The notes under the pieces are model-generated. The model ran no database searches and was not told the origin of the DNA. It was given only the letters and a program-made list of their open reading frames with translations. From Nocardiopsis sp. JB363 (GTDB lineage Bacteria; Actinomycetota; Actinomycetes; Streptosporangiales; Streptosporangiaceae), in contig NZ_FRFF01000200.1 of NCBI RefSeq assembly GCF_900143625.1, positions 1 to 64,000 on the forward strand: a DNA stretch of 64,000 bases, given 5' to 3'. Shown here in pieces: positions 54,984-63,800 of this stretch (positions are counted from its first letter, which is position 1; every line of letters begins with the position of its first letter). The position numbers and the translations under genes were made by a program.

Positions 54984-57046
54984 GATTGTCCCCCGGGGTG
55001 CGTCGTGGCCATGACCGGCTCCTCGTGGACCTCGGTCGGTCCACCCAACGGGTGAGGTTCGCCTTCGAGCAGGACGCTCGGTCGCCAGCCGGACCACTGT
55101 CGTGCGTAGTTGTGCAGGAAATAGGCCATGTCCTCGGACCAGGTGTGTCCGCCGCCGGTGCGGCGCAGCACGTACCCGAGCCCGTGGGTGCGGTGGATAC
55201 GCCCCCCACCCCGGGACACGGCGATGAGCAGTTGGGTGTCGATGGCGCGCGGCAGCGGGCGGAAACCGCCGGTCTCCTCCAGCACCACGCGGTCGGTGAG
55301 GATCGTGCCTCCGGCGATGAACCGGGTGGCGGTCTCGGACTCGCGACTGCGCCACACCATGAGGTCCACCTCCTGGAGGTAGACGAAGTCCTGTCCGGTG
55401 CCGACCAGCTCGGCCCCGGAGTAGGTCCGGGCGAGCACGAGGTCGGCCAGGTGTTCGGGCCCGTACCAGTCGTCGTCGTCCCACTTGGCGATGAGGTCAC
55501 CGGAGGTGCGGGCGACGGAGTCGTTGAGCACCGACCCGAAGATCTGGTCGGCGGGGGCCTCGTGCACGGTGATCGACAGCCCGGTGTCGCGGTAGGCGTC
55601 GATCGCCGAAGCCACCTCGGGTCGGTCGGCGGTGAACCCGTGCAGGGTCAGCACGGTCTCCAGCTCCACCCCGCGCTGACGGGCGATCTGGGCCAGCGCG
55701 AAGCCGACCATCTCGAGACGTCGGGTGCACAGGATGACCGAGACCCGGGGGGCCGGCGGCAGCGGAACCCCGGCCTGCTCGCCGAGGGCCCGCCAGCGTG
55801 AACGCAGACCGTGCGTGTACAGGGCGGCGCGGCGCATCCGAATACTGAGTTCCTCACGGGCCAGCCGGTCGGTGAGGTCGGCGTCGGTGGCCCCGGCCAG
55901 GAGTTCGCTCAGCGGTGCGCCGAGCCCGGAGGCCCAGGAGGGCACGGGGCCGGCGACCAGGGGCACGCCCCCGGCGGCCAGGGACGCCACCGCGCGCACG
56001 GCCGCCGTGGGGCCGGTGTGCCCGGACCAGTCGACGCTCACCCCGCGCAGGTGGCGCAGCCGGGTCAGGTCGACGTCGGTGACGGTGCCGTCGGCCGCCA
56101 CCGCGACCAGGTCCTTGTTCCCCTCGCGGACGACGGCGCGGTCCCCGTGCACGGTGAGATGGCCCAGGGGCCCCTTCTCGGCCTTGGAGAACCCGGTGGG
56201 GTTGACGGTGGTCTCGTCGATCGGCGCCACCAGGTCGGTGGGGGCGGCCGTGACCCGCGCCGCCGAGCGCCCCGCGGCGACGACGTGCGCGGCGCGGTCT
56301 CGGCCGTCGGGTCCGGTGAGCTCTTCCCAGGCGTCGGCCTTGGTGGGCGCGCGGTCCAGCACCGGAACGGTCTCCTCGTTCCATACCGGGTCCGCGCCGT
56401 CGTGCACGCGCAGGGACAGGTCGGCCACGGGGGTGACCCGGCGCAGCGGGACCGGACCGGTCGCGTCGACACCGTGCGCGCCGGTGTCACCGGGCCGCCA
56501 CAGCGAGGACTCGGGGCCGTTGAGGGCGGTCAGGGGCGCCACGACCGGGCCGCGGCGGCGGCCCCGGGTTCCGTGCAGGACGGCGTCGAGAACCTGGGCG
56601 GTCTCGACCGCGTTGGGGAAGAAGAGCTCGCACACCCACCCGCGCTTGCCCATCCTCCGCACCCGCAGTTCCTGCAGGTCGCGCCATTGGCCCATGCCCG
56701 GTCCGGCCGGGACCGGTGGGTCCTGGTGGCCGGGGGTGTCCAGGAGGGCGACCACCACCTGCACGGCCCGGGGCAGGTGCACGGCGGCGGTCAGGGCCCG
56801 GTTCAGGTCGGTGGGGGTGGCGGCGACCAGCGCCACCAGCCCGGCGACGGGTTCCTCCTCGTCGCCCTCGCCGGAGCCGATCCGAAGCGGCTCGCCCAGA
56901 GGGTGGACTCCCAGGTCCACGAGCAGGTCCCCGGGCCGCCGAGGCTGTTCGGACACCTCCCGGAGGGTGTCGGCCCCGCTGTGGCAGAGCACGGCGGGCT
57001 CGTCGCCACGTGCGCGCAGGGCCTGCCGGAGGACAGTGGTGATCAT
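54980..57046 (-). CDS. Two-part protein with C-terminal GT2 domain, copy 2 of duplicated A gene
   Basis: 688 residues from ATG 57044-57046 (MITTVLRQALRARGDEPAVLCHSG). Same design as the A1 protein: an unknown N-terminal domain of about 400 residues (KRGWVCELFFPNAVETA, RWRALGEQAGVPLP) and a C-terminal GT2 domain (VSVILCTRRLEMVGFALAQIARQRG, IAKWDDDDWYGPEHLADL). The open frame to 57199 has no better start. It lies 71 nt downstream of the methyltransferase gene, likely one transcript. Confidence 0.87.
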   Translation of the reverse strand: MITTVLRQALRARGDEPAVLCHSGADTLREVSEQPRRPGDLLVDLGVHPLGEPLRIGSGEGDEEEPVAGLVALVAATPTDLNRALTAAVHLPRAVQVVVALLDTPGHQDPPVPAGPGMGQWRDLQELRVRRMGKRGWVCELFFPNAVETAQVLDAVLHGTRGRRRGPVVAPLTALNGPESSLWRPGDTGAHGVDATGPVPLRRVTPVADLSLRVHDGADPVWNEETVPVLDRAPTKADAWEELTGPDGRDRAAHVVAAGRSAARVTAAPTDLVAPIDETTVNPTGFSKAEKGPLGHLTVHGDRAVVREGNKDLVAVAADGTVTDVDLTRLRHLRGVSVDWSGHTGPTAAVRAVASLAAGGVPLVAGPVPSWASGLGAPLSELLAGATDADLTDRLAREELSIRMRRAALYTHGLRSRWRALGEQAGVPLPPAPRVSVILCTRRLEMVGFALAQIARQRGVELETVLTLHGFTADRPEVASAIDAYRDTGLSITVHEAPADQIFGSVLNDSVARTSGDLIAKWDDDDWYGPEHLADLVLARTYSGAELVGTGQDFVYLQEVDLMVWRSRESETATRFIAGGTILTDRVVLEETGGFRPLPRAIDTQLLIAVSRGGGRIHRTHGLGYVLRRTGGGHTWSEDMAYFLHNYARQWSGWRPSVLLEGEPHPLGGPTEVHEEPVMATTHPGGQS

Positions 57047-57117
57047 CGGTGACCTTCTCGGTTCTGCTGCGGATCGGGGTGAGTGGGGGACGCGGGGAAT
57101 GCTCGGGGACGTTCGGG

Positions 57118-58137
57118 TCAGGGTGTGCGGGTGAAGACGTGCGCTCCCTTCTCGGTGGCCTCCTCGACGCGGGTCAGCTCGGGGTGGGCCGCCAGCCAAC
57201 GGTCGCCCAGGGCTCGTTCGTCGAGGCGGTCGGCGTCGTCGAGGACGAACACGGCGCCCTCGGCGCAGGAGGACAGGAGCGCCGGGACGGCCGGGTAGCG
57301 GGCCTCCGGACCGGTGGCCGCGGGAGGGCCGTCGATGAAGACCAGCCCCACGCCCTTGAGGTCGGTCAGGGCTTCGGTGTCGTACCAGGGCACCTCGGCG
57401 GATACCCCGTCGGCCAGCTCGGCGGGCACCGGTGTGAGCGGCGCGTGCCGGACCTCGACGATGTCCGCCAGGGAGTGGGCGGCGACGAGGGCGCGGCTGA
57501 GCTCGGCGTAGCGGGCGTCGTGTTCGATCGCGACCAGACGGCCGGCCCCCGCCTTACGCAGCGCGTAGCCGATCCACACGCTGGAGGCGCCGCTGCCGCA
57601 CTCCACCACGAGTTCGGGGCGGTCCCGGTCGATGATCCGGACAAGAATCCGCAGCACGTCCGGCGACGCGGCCCACCCGCGCAGCGGCGGCATGAACGGG
57701 GCCACGTCCAGGTACTCCCGCAGCTCGGTCCAGGCGACCTGCTGCTCGTAGTCCTCGCGTCCGCTCCGCACACCCGAGCGGGTGATGTTGTGGACCGCTC
57801 GGGGCAGGGCGGTGTCCCGCAGTTCCTTGACCTCGGCGCGCACCCCGTCGAGGGAGCGGGCCAGTTCCAACCGGTCCTGCCCGAAGAGTTCGGTGACCTG
57901 GCCGGTCTGGGTCCGGACCGACGTGGACAGTTCCAGCACCGATAGGCGGAGTCGCCGCAGGCCCATGCCCAATCCGCACACCGCGACGCCCAGGAGCAGG
58001 ACCGTGATGGCCAGAACGGCCTCGGCCCAGGTCACCAGCCCGAAGACTCCGAGGACGACCGGGGTCGCGACAGCCGCCAGGCCGAAGAGCCCGACTATGG
58101 GCAACAATCGGCGGATTCTGTTCTTGAGGGAGCTCAT
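57118..58137 (-). CDS. Membrane-anchored class I methyltransferase with coiled-coil linker
   Basis: 339 residues from ATG 58135-58137, with GGAGGTAA upstream. Two membrane helices (about 12-32 and 34-56) are followed by a helical, heptad-like stretch (about 60-115) and then a methyltransferase: LVVECGSGASSVWIGYALRKAGAGRLVAIEHDARYAELSRAL, LVFIDGPPAATGPEARYPA and FVLDDADRLDE. Likely first gene of the A2-B2 unit. It could methylate the growing glycan; the anchor-coiled coil-methyltransferase layout recalls chain-terminating enzymes such as WbdD, but there is no direct evidence. Confidence 0.85.
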   Translation of the reverse strand: MSSLKNRIRRLLPIVGLFGLAAVATPVVLGVFGLVTWAEAVLAITVLLLGVAVCGLGMGLRRLRLSVLELSTSVRTQTGQVTELFGQDRLELARSLDGVRAEVKELRDTALPRAVHNITRSGVRSGREDYEQQVAWTELREYLDVAPFMPPLRGWAASPDVLRILVRIIDRDRPELVVECGSGASSVWIGYALRKAGAGRLVAIEHDARYAELSRALVAAHSLADIVEVRHAPLTPVPAELADGVSAEVPWYDTEALTDLKGVGLVFIDGPPAATGPEARYPAVPALLSSCAEGAVFVLDDADRLDERALGDRWLAAHPELTRVEEATEKGAHVFTRTP

Positions 58138-58465
58138 GGGGGTTACCTCCGCGGAAGGGGTGCGGCGCTCGACGCACGGATCAGTACGCGGAACCGTTCG
58201 GAACAGCGTCGACGGGAAAAGCACCGTGCGGCTTCGACATTAACGCCTTGAAAGAGTCCGGAGCATCGGGTATGCGCATCCGAAACCCAAGAGACCGTCA
58301 ATTACCTCGCCGTTCACCGGGCGATCACCCGAAGATCATCGAAGCGTGTCCGGAATTTCGGGAAAGGGATTCCGAAGTGCCAAGGAAAACCATCGGAACG
58401 GCACGAACCCCACCCGGAACACCCTGGGGCGTCATCCGGGCGAGGTCGTCGCGACGGGGCTCGGG

Positions 58466-60541
58466 TCACCAACCCGTGGCCTCCGACAGGGCGCTCTCCA
58501 CCGCCGGGGCGAGGGTGGCCGCGTAGGTGGCGGTGATGTGCGAGTGGTCCCAGTACACCAGCACGTTGCCCACGACCGCGTCGCAGTCGCCGCCCGGGCA
58601 CACGTGTTCGGTCAGGTCCATCAGCGTGACGTTGGGCGGCAACTCCTCCAACCGCGCGGCCGGGTCGACCTCCTGAAGACTCAGTGCGGCCGGGCTGGTG
58701 CACTCCACCTCCTCCGTGGACTCCAGGCACTCCGCGCCACGGTAGGGCAGCCGGGGCAGGTCACGGAGGCCGATCACCTCGATGCCCAGGGCGTTCAGGT
58801 GCCACCACATCTCCGGGTAGCCCTCGGGAACCGTTTCACGGGTGGGGGTGGCCCGGGTGGAGGACACCAGCACCGCGTCGGGGTTCAGCTCCTCCAGCTC
58901 GGCCAACGCCTCGGCCTTCCACGCCTCGCACTCCTGGAACACCGCGTCCTCCCGAGTGGACGTGGCCAGGCTGAACTGGCAGCCGCTCTTGGTGAACGAC
59001 ACCAGCCGCCAACCGTGCTCGGCCGCGGCCTTCTCCACCGCCGGATACCAGTGGGCCATGCGTGAGGCTCCCACCAGCGCCAACGTGTACTCCGCGTCGG
59101 CGGGACCCCGCTCGCAGACCACCAGTTCCGCCACGGAGAGGTTGACGTGGCAGCCCTCCTGGTGGTGGGAGGACAGATCCTGCCGGGCGTCCGCCGGGTC
59201 CGGGCGTACCGGCAGATCGGGCAGCACCGACAACAGGTCGGGCTCGGCGACCACCTGCGCGCCCGGATACCTCTCCGGTGCGATGACCTCCTGTACCCGC
59301 TGCGCGCGTTCCTCCTCCAACCGCTGCGACCACAGCTGCGAGGCGAGCAGGACCGGGACCAGGAAGAGCGCGGCGATCACGACCGACCAGCCGGGCGTGC
59401 GGCGGGCCTCCGCCCGGGTGAACCGATCGACGCCGCCCTCCACCACCCTGTGGGTGATCCAGGCCAGCGCGAACGACGCGCCCAGGACCAGCGCCCCGCC
59501 GAGCGGGGTGGCCGTCTGCCGCCCGGTCACCTCCAGGTAGCCGACCAGGACCGGCCAATGCCACAGGTACAGCCCGTAGGAGAGGCGGCCCACCGACATC
59601 AACGGCCGCCACGTGAGAAGCCGGTCGGCCCCGTACCGGCTGCCGGTGTTCCCGGCCACGATGACCATCAGGGCCGCGAGGGTCGGCCACAGCGCGATGT
59701 ACCCGGGAAAGAGCGTGGAGACTTGGAGGAGCAACCCGCAGGAGACCAGCGCCACCAGCCCGAACCAGCCGAGGAAGACCCTGATCCGGGCGGGGAGGCG
59801 CAGTTCCGTGATGATCAGGGCGAGGATCGCGCCCAGGGAGAGCTCCCACAGGCGGGCGCCCGTGTCGAAGTACGCCCAGGCCTGGTCGTGGGCGGTGATG
59901 TACACCGAGTAGCTCAGGGAGAGGGCGAACAACGCCGTGACCAGCACGAGGAGACTCCGACGCAGGGACAGTCCCGCGCGGGTGGCCATGAACGCGGCGA
60001 CGGTGATCAGCAGCGGCCACAGCAGGTAGAACTGCCCCTGGATGGAGAGCGACCAGAAGTGCTGAAGGGGGCTGGTGGCCGCCTCGCGGGCCAGGTAGTC
60101 GACCGCGTTGTCGGCCAGGGTCCAGTTCTCGTGGTAGAGCGCGGCGGCGCGCACCTCGGCCAAGAGGTCCGCCCAGCGTGAGCGGGGCAGCCACATGTAC
60201 ATGCCGGCCATGATGGCGACCAGGACCACCGCGACCGGGGGCACCAGGCGCTTGGCCAATCGGGCCCAGAAGGCACCGAACCGGACCCGGCCGTCGCGTT
60301 CGACGGCGCGCACCAGCGAACCCGTGATGAGGAAGCCGGTGAGCAGTAGGAACACGTCCACACCGCCGGAGACCCGTCCGAGCCAGATGTGGTAAACGGC
60401 GACCAGGACCACGGCGACGGCGCGCAGTCCCTCGATTTCGGGGCGGAAACCGCCTCCGGTCCGGACGGTCCCCCGGGTATCGGTGGCCGAGGGGATACGG
60501 GGAGTACTGGGGGCGGGGACCCCAGTGGTGGTTTCGCTCAT
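58466..60541 (-). CDS. OafA/YrhL-type membrane acyltransferase with SGNH domain
   Basis: 691 residues. The N-terminal acyltransferase-3 domain has about ten helices (FRPEIEGLRAVAVVLVAVYHIWL, GGVDVFLLLTGFLITG, HFWSLSIQGQFYLLWPLL). After a helix at about 385-405 comes an extracytoplasmic SGNH hydrolase-like domain. Its block I is VGASRMAHW rather than GDSH, so Ser remains but Asp is Ala. The closing motif DHSHITATYA keeps Asp/His. It O-acylates surface glycans. The 58138-58465 gap separating it from the methyltransferase has a TTGACG on the minus strand (58296-58301) as a possible -35. Confidence 0.92.
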   Translation of the reverse strand: MSETTTGVPAPSTPRIPSATDTRGTVRTGGGFRPEIEGLRAVAVVLVAVYHIWLGRVSGGVDVFLLLTGFLITGSLVRAVERDGRVRFGAFWARLAKRLVPPVAVVLVAIMAGMYMWLPRSRWADLLAEVRAAALYHENWTLADNAVDYLAREAATSPLQHFWSLSIQGQFYLLWPLLITVAAFMATRAGLSLRRSLLVLVTALFALSLSYSVYITAHDQAWAYFDTGARLWELSLGAILALIITELRLPARIRVFLGWFGLVALVSCGLLLQVSTLFPGYIALWPTLAALMVIVAGNTGSRYGADRLLTWRPLMSVGRLSYGLYLWHWPVLVGYLEVTGRQTATPLGGALVLGASFALAWITHRVVEGGVDRFTRAEARRTPGWSVVIAALFLVPVLLASQLWSQRLEEERAQRVQEVIAPERYPGAQVVAEPDLLSVLPDLPVRPDPADARQDLSSHHQEGCHVNLSVAELVVCERGPADAEYTLALVGASRMAHWYPAVEKAAAEHGWRLVSFTKSGCQFSLATSTREDAVFQECEAWKAEALAELEELNPDAVLVSSTRATPTRETVPEGYPEMWWHLNALGIEVIGLRDLPRLPYRGAECLESTEEVECTSPAALSLQEVDPAARLEELPPNVTLMDLTEHVCPGGDCDAVVGNVLVYWDHSHITATYAATLAPAVESALSEATGW

Positions 60542-61035
60542 ATGCGCAGACGGCCTCGGAAGTCTAGGAAGCGTGTTTCACCGAACGAGGCTTCGCGGGT
60601 ACGGCCAATTCGAATTCAGCGCTGAATTCTCCCCTGGACCGATGCCACCACGGTGAATGTCGAACGAACACGCGGTCAACGTTCACTCGCGATTCTGAGA
60701 CACGCGGGTCAGGGTAGCAGCACCGAATCGCACCACCCGGGAACGGAATCCCGGAGGGTCCCGGACAAAGGGAGCGACCCCGGCGGATCACGCGGGAGGA
60801 TTCATCGCACTCACGGGGTTCACGGGCCCCCTGTGGCGGGCAGGGAGGATGAGGAGCGTGGGATCGCCTTCCGGACCGGCGTTTCAACGAGGGTCCGGCC
60901 CGGTTTTATTCCCGGTCGGCCGTGTCCGCAGGCTGACATCAGGGACCCGCTTCCGCTGCTGATAGCTTGCTGGTGAGCGATCCCATCGCTGGTAAGAACA
61001 CGACGAATATCGTCACTGGAAAGGTGCGTCAGAGT
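60542..61035. other. 494-nt divergent intergenic region
   Basis: Separates the acyltransferase gene from sodA. I see no gene in it. The right end holds the sodA leader with a small inverted repeat GACGA-N3-TCGTC at 61002-61014 and a GGAAAGG ribosome site. No -10/-35 pair stands out. Confidence 0.5.
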
Positions 61036-61650
61036 ATGTCTGCGCCGTACACGCTTCCCGAACTGCCCTACGACTACGCGGCCCTTGAGCCGTGGATCTC
61101 CGGCCAGATCATGGAGCTGCACCACGACAAGCACCACGCCACCTACGTCGCGGGCGCCAACACCACCCTGGAGAAGATGGCCGAGGCCCGCGAGGGCGGC
61201 GACTTCGGGACCGTGAACCAGCTCCAGAAGAACCTCGCGTTCAACCTGGGCGGCCACGTCAACCACTCCGTGTTCTGGAAGAACCTGTCCCCGGACGGTG
61301 GCGACAAGCCCGAGGGTGAGCTGGGTGCGGCCATCGACGACCAGTTCGGTTCGTTCGATGCCTTCCGTGGGCACTTCAACGCCGCGGCTCTGGGCATCCA
61401 GGGTTCGGGTTGGGCGATCCTGGCCTGGGACGCCCTGGGTCAGCGCCTGATCATCGAGCAGCTGTTCGACCAGCAGGCCAACATCGCCATCGGCACGCAG
61501 CCGCTGCTCATGCTGGACATGTGGGAGCACGCCTTCTACCTCCAGTACAAGAACGTGAAGGCGGACTACGTCAAGGCGTTCTGGAACGTCGTCAACTGGG
61601 CCGACGTCCAGCAGCGTTTCACCGAGGCTCGCAAGACCCAGCTGGGCTAG
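61036..61650 (+). CDS. sodA: Superoxide dismutase (Fe/Mn type)
   Basis: 204 residues from ATG 61036 ([23 protein letters not shown]). The metal ligands are in place: His in [13 protein letters not shown], His in [14 protein letters not shown], and Asp/His in [24 protein letters not shown] fits the family. No export signal, so cytoplasmic. Mn or Fe cannot be told with confidence. It is followed by two hairpins. Confidence 0.95.
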   Translation: MSAPYTLPELPYDYAALEPWISGQIMELHHDKHHATYVAGANTTLEKMAEAREGGDFGTVNQLQKNLAFNLGGHVNHSVFWKNLSPDGGDKPEGELGAAIDDQFGSFDAFRGHFNAAALGIQGSGWAILAWDALGQRLIIEQLFDQQANIAIGTQPLLMLDMWEHAFYLQYKNVKADYVKAFWNVVNWADVQQRFTEARKTQLG

Positions 61651-61659
61651 CGTCTCGCA

Positions 61660-61679
61660 CGAACGTTCGAGAACGTTCG
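61660..61679. repeat. Nested palindrome downstream of sodA
   Basis: CGAACGTTC and its complement GAACGTTCG, separated by GA; each arm contains the self-palindrome GAACGTTC. It lies 9 nt after the sodA stop and before the main terminator. Confidence 0.6.
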
Positions 61680-61682
61680 GAC

Positions 61683-61718
61683 GGGGGAGGATGGCACCGA
61701 CCGGTGCCATCCTCCCCC
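61683..61718. terminator. Terminator between sodA and the MocR gene
   Basis: 16-bp perfect stem (GGGGGAGGATGGCACC with GGTGCCATCCTCCCCC) and a 4-nt loop, between convergent genes. Confidence 0.85.
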
Positions 61719-61737
61719 TTGTTCGGGGCCCTCCCTC

Positions 61738-63213
61738 TCAGACCACCAAGGTGTCCGGGTGACCGACCATCGGACCGTGCCGGTCCAGTTCACGCCAGGC
61801 GCGGGCCAGCCGCCACACCATCTCCTCCCGGGTCGCGTGGTCGAAGGACACCGGAAGCCGGAAGTACTCCTCGTGGCCCTCACCGCCCGACGCCGACATG
61901 ACCGGACCGGGCACCAGTTCGACCTCGTGTGAGAGCGCCACCCGGGCGAAGGTCCGGGCCGCGACACCGGGCAGCCGCACCCATAGCGCCGCCCCACCGT
62001 CGGGGGTACGCCACGCCCAGTCGGGCAGGTCCCGCCGGAGCATCCCCTCCATGTGGGCCATGGCCTCCTGCAGGAGCTCCGAACGCTCGCGGGCGAGCGC
62101 TTCGTAGTCGTCCATCAGGCGCACCCCGACCGCCTGGTCCAACAGCGGGCCCGCCAGGTCGGCCAGGACCTTGCGGCGGCTCAACCGCAGCGCCATCTCG
62201 GCCGGCGCCCGCAGCCACCCCACCCGCAGTCCGGCCCACGCCACCTTGGACAGCGAGTCGACGGTGATGATCTCCGCTCCCCGCGGTGCGAAGGCGGCCA
62301 ACGGAGCGGGTTCGTCCTCGGCGCGGATTCCCGTGTAGGCGCTGTCCTCCAGGATCGGCACCCCCGAGCTCGCGGACAACTCCCCCAGTTCCCGGCGACG
62401 GGCCGCGGACATCATCACCCCGGTCGGGTTGTGGTACGAGGGCATGAGGTACATCAGGTGCGGGCGATGCTCGGCGACGGCGCGGCGCGTCCCGATCGGG
62501 TCGATGCCCTGGTCGTCGAGCGGGACGGGGATGATCTCGGCCTCGCGATCACGCATGAGGTCCAGGCATCCGGCGAAGCCCGGGTCCTCGGCCACCACCG
62601 TGGAGCCCCGCCGCAGGTAGAGCTGGGCGACCAAGGACACCGCCTGGTGGGCGCCGGTGGTGACGACGATCTGGTCGGGGTGGGTGGGCAGCCCTTGACG
62701 TTCGTAGTACCGACAGATCGCCTCGCGCAGGGCGGGCAGGCCGCGCGGGTGGTAAGTGCTCTCCGCCATGAGCGAGGGCAGGTCCTGGGCCACCACCTCG
62801 CGGACGGCGCGTTCGACCCCGCCCAGAGCGGGGGTACGCAGGCAGGAGGCGGAGATGAGCGAGTCGTCTGTTCGCAGCAGCGTCCCGTAGATGGGGTTGC
62901 CGTTACCGCTGGAGGTCCACCCGTCCGAACGCACCGGGGGCAGGGCGCTGTTGATCCGGGTTCCGCTGCCCTGCCGGCTCTCCAGGGTCCCTTCCTCGCG
63001 CAAGTGGTCGTAGGCGGCCACCACTGTGGTGCGACTCACTCGGAGCGCGGTGGCCAACGCCCGTTCGGAGGGCAGGCGTTCCCCCGGGGCCAGCGAACCC
63101 TGTCCGACCAGGTCCTTCAGGGCGTCGGACAAGCGTTTGTAGAGGGCACCGGACCCGCTCGTCCAGGATCCGAGAAGACCCACGAGCTCATCGGTCCGCC
63201 GAACAAGGTCCAT
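61738..63213 (-). CDS. MocR-family regulator (GntR HTH plus aminotransferase domain)
   Basis: 491 residues from ATG 63211-63213, with GGAG 6 nt upstream; ATG 63225 is an in-frame alternative. N-terminal GntR winged helix (LAPGERLPSERALATALRVSRTTVVAAYDHLREEGTLESRQGSGT) joined to a class I aminotransferase-like domain with the PLP lysine in TVDSLSKVAWAGLRVGW and TTGAHQAVSLVAQLYL. MocR proteins sense PLP or an amino compound and often control a divergent gene; here that is the DUF3291-like gene. Confidence 0.92.
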   Translation of the reverse strand: MDLVRRTDELVGLLGSWTSGSGALYKRLSDALKDLVGQGSLAPGERLPSERALATALRVSRTTVVAAYDHLREEGTLESRQGSGTRINSALPPVRSDGWTSSGNGNPIYGTLLRTDDSLISASCLRTPALGGVERAVREVVAQDLPSLMAESTYHPRGLPALREAICRYYERQGLPTHPDQIVVTTGAHQAVSLVAQLYLRRGSTVVAEDPGFAGCLDLMRDREAEIIPVPLDDQGIDPIGTRRAVAEHRPHLMYLMPSYHNPTGVMMSAARRRELGELSASSGVPILEDSAYTGIRAEDEPAPLAAFAPRGAEIITVDSLSKVAWAGLRVGWLRAPAEMALRLSRRKVLADLAGPLLDQAVGVRLMDDYEALARERSELLQEAMAHMEGMLRRDLPDWAWRTPDGGAALWVRLPGVAARTFARVALSHEVELVPGPVMSASGGEGHEEYFRLPVSFDHATREEMVWRLARAWRELDRHGPMVGHPDTLVV

Positions 63214-63236
63214 TTTCCGCTCCATTGGATCTCGCG

Positions 63237-63294
63237 ACTTTGGCCTGCCCTTCCGATAATGGCATCAAGTTCGCGGATCCACCAGAGCCAAAGT
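63237..63294. promoter_or_regulatory. Divergent MocR control region with inverted half sites
   Basis: ACTTTGGC (63237-63244) and GCCAAAGT (63287-63294) are exact inverted copies with centres 50 nt apart, about five helix turns. GATAAT at 63255-63260 between them is a -10-like box for the plus-strand gene. Widely spaced half sites are usual for MocR dimers. Confidence 0.5.
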
Positions 63295-63329
63295 GGCCCC
63301 GATCACAGGGTCCATTTGAAGGAGACCCC

Positions 63330-63800
63330 ATGAGTACCCTGCTTCGTCGCCGATCCTCCTCCGACCACTCCCGCCCCGCCCAGAACCGCTTCCGGGCCGA
63401 GCGACCGAGCCGTGCCGCCGGGCCGGTCCTGGTCGAGTACCGGGTGATCACCGGCGAGCCCGCACACCTGAAGGTTCTGGCGCGAGCCCTCCGCGAACGG
63501 ATCGAGGACCACATGGGCCACCTGGGAGAGGTCCACTTCCGCCACGAAGAAGACCGCATCCGATGGGTACACCTGTGGCACGACGCCACCGACCTGCGGT
63601 CCTTCGTCGAACGGACCCACGACGACCTGCTCGCCTACCGCCGGGAAAGTGGAACCTTCCCCACCGTGGAGCGCACCCTGTGGTGGTCCACCGCGGGAAC
63701 GGAGACCACCCTGGATGAGGCGGCCGGTCGGGCCGTCCACCTGCGCGAGCACGGCCCCCGCCCGCACGCGTTCACGCTGGCGTCCCCGGTGCCGGCCTGA
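63330..63800 (+). CDS. DUF3291-like protein
   Basis: 156 residues from ATG 63330, with AAGGAG 5 nt upstream. The second half resembles DUF3291: WHDATDLRSFVERTHDDLLAYRRESG, then VERTLWWSTAGTETTLDEAAGRAVHLREHGPRPHAFTL, matching the LWW-x-AG-x-PTLEEA-x-RLEHLR-x-HGP-x-AFTF ending. These are small ferredoxin-like alpha/beta proteins of unknown function, loosely like antibiotic monooxygenases. An approximately 35-residue basic N-terminus is extra. Probably regulated by the divergent MocR. Confidence 0.75.
   Translation: MSTLLRRRSSSDHSRPAQNRFRAERPSRAAGPVLVEYRVITGEPAHLKVLARALRERIEDHMGHLGEVHFRHEEDRIRWVHLWHDATDLRSFVERTHDDLLAYRRESGTFPTVERTLWWSTAGTETTLDEAAGRAVHLREHGPRPHAFTLASPVPA

Noticed and set aside
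61658-61680. SOS (LexA) box at the GAACGTTC repeats
   Set aside because: The spacing does not fit the actinobacterial CGAAC-N4-GTTCG box and the site lies downstream of sodA, not in a promoter.
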